Origin: Cycas panzhihuaensis
Taxonomy: Eukaryota > Cycadophyta
Assembly: GCA_023213395.1 (NCBI GenBank)
Contig: CM041465.1
Coordinates: 238,769,741 to 238,833,740, forward strand
Reading direction: 5' to 3'
DNA length: 64,000 nucleotides
Shown: piece by piece, positions 63,641 to 64,000 of the stretch
Layout of the letters: each line of letters opens with the position of its first letter
Numbering within the stretch: position 1 is the stretch's first letter
The notes under the pieces: generated by a model
The model's database searches: none
Told to the model about the DNA's origin: nothing
Seen by the model: the letters and a program-made list of their open reading frames with translations, nothing else
Program-made: the position numbers and the translations under genes

Positions 63641-64000
63641 GAGCAGGCTAAGGCGTGCATGGAAGGACCTTGGTTTGCTGAATTGGTGGAACGAGTTTGT
63701 TTGGTAAATGGGTATTCGCGGGGAATCACTTTCATTCGTCCGTCATGGATGAATTTAAGTTGCCCCCAAAGAGTCGAGCACACAGCTCCCATTTGGTCAA
63801 GCCATGGATGACCTAGAAGGAGGTTGTAGTCAACGTCAACATCGAGGACTACAACATCGGCGAGAACCGTCTTGCCCTTAAGGGTGAGCGGAATCATGAC
63901 AGATCCCAAAGGGGTCTTCTCACTACCGTCATAACCTTAGCATCACCATGGTACAGGTTCCAAGGCAGAAATACCAAGCTCTTACATGACACGCAAGGGC
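63580..64000 (-). pseudogene. pro: Retropepsin-like protease, element D (runs off the window)
   Basis: The stretch 63580-63909 reads MGSVMIPLTLKGKTVLADVVVL, VDYNLLLGHPWLDQMGAVC and STLWGQLKF, the C-terminal half of the domain. The active-site loop would lie upstream of 64000 on the minus strand. The last ~90 bp of the window (YHG.MLRL...-type shifted DNA) match 39180-39270 of C. Confidence 0.78.

Larger units (their letters stand above)
52853..64000 (-). mobile_element. Element D: Tat-family LTR retrotransposon, 3' part (continues past the window)
   Basis: On the minus strand, from the right edge: protease, linker, RT, RNase H, integrase, spacer, antisense PMD gene (on plus), archaeal-type RNase H, 3' LTR. 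It starts at 52853 with TGGATGCGTGTCTATGGG inside the F LTR. CTATC (52848-52852) is the expected left target duplication. Gag and the 5' LTR are beyond 64000. It is the only copy in the window with an uninterrupted antisense gene. Confidence 0.9.

Noticed and set aside
1-64000. Search for tRNA, rRNA, CRISPR arrays, bacterial operons, host exons or organelle DNA
   Set aside because: None seen. Short tRNA-like matches are primer binding sites of the elements, and all coding blocks belong to retrotransposons.

Overview
This window is plant nuclear repeat DNA. I recognise no host gene, tRNA or rRNA. Almost every base belongs to nested LTR retrotransposons of two Ty3/gypsy types. One is a large Tat-like family: about 13.2 kb, LTRs of 2.5-3 kb, an extra RNase H downstream of integrase, and a gag zinc finger of the form CX2HX4HX4C. 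The other is a compact chromovirus with a chromodomain, an initiator-Met primer site and 295-bp LTRs. Long LTRs, deep nesting and CpG decay point to a large, methylated seed-plant genome. I cannot name the species.

Layout, oldest first. The substrate is a decayed plus-strand Tat array arranged as internal tail - LTR - unit A - LTR - unit A2. It occupies 1-10754, 23959-31347 and 50694-51476. Element B (plus, 10755-23953, target duplication CCCCT) is inserted in unit A. Chromovirus E (minus, 31348-50688, duplication CACAA) is inserted in the gag of A2. Element C (minus, 31637-44896, duplication GGTTC) is inserted in the 3' LTR of E. F (minus, an LTR fragment at 51477-52852) sits in the protease of A2. 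Element D (minus, 52853 to beyond the window) is inserted in the F LTR.

The most interesting signal is a gene carried by the Tat family on the strand opposite to gag-pol, between integrase and the extra RNase H. In copies A and D it has a TATA box (GCCTATATAAG) about 165 bp before an ATG, a 24-nt coding exon 1, an intron of about 470-500 bp with a GTGAGT donor, an exon 2 encoding a plant mobile domain (PMD) and an acidic Gly/Ala/Pro linker, a 109-129 bp second intron, and a charged, coiled-coil-like exon 3. In D the phases fit: exon 1 is phase 0, and exon 2 is 1210 nt and ends in phase 1. The introns survive because they face away from the genomic RNA of the element and cannot be removed during retrotransposition. 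C keeps the promoter, exon 1 and exon 3 but has lost most of exon 2. B has lost the whole gene.

The sense genes are the usual set: proline-rich gag, protease, RT, RNase H, integrase, then a separate archaeal-type RNase H before the 3' LTR. All copies are broken by stops, frameshifts or deletions. B is CpG-rich and rich in small indels. Unit A is CpG-poor, with many CAG-to-TAG type stops. Assignments rest on reading motifs and aligning the copies by eye; no database search was run.
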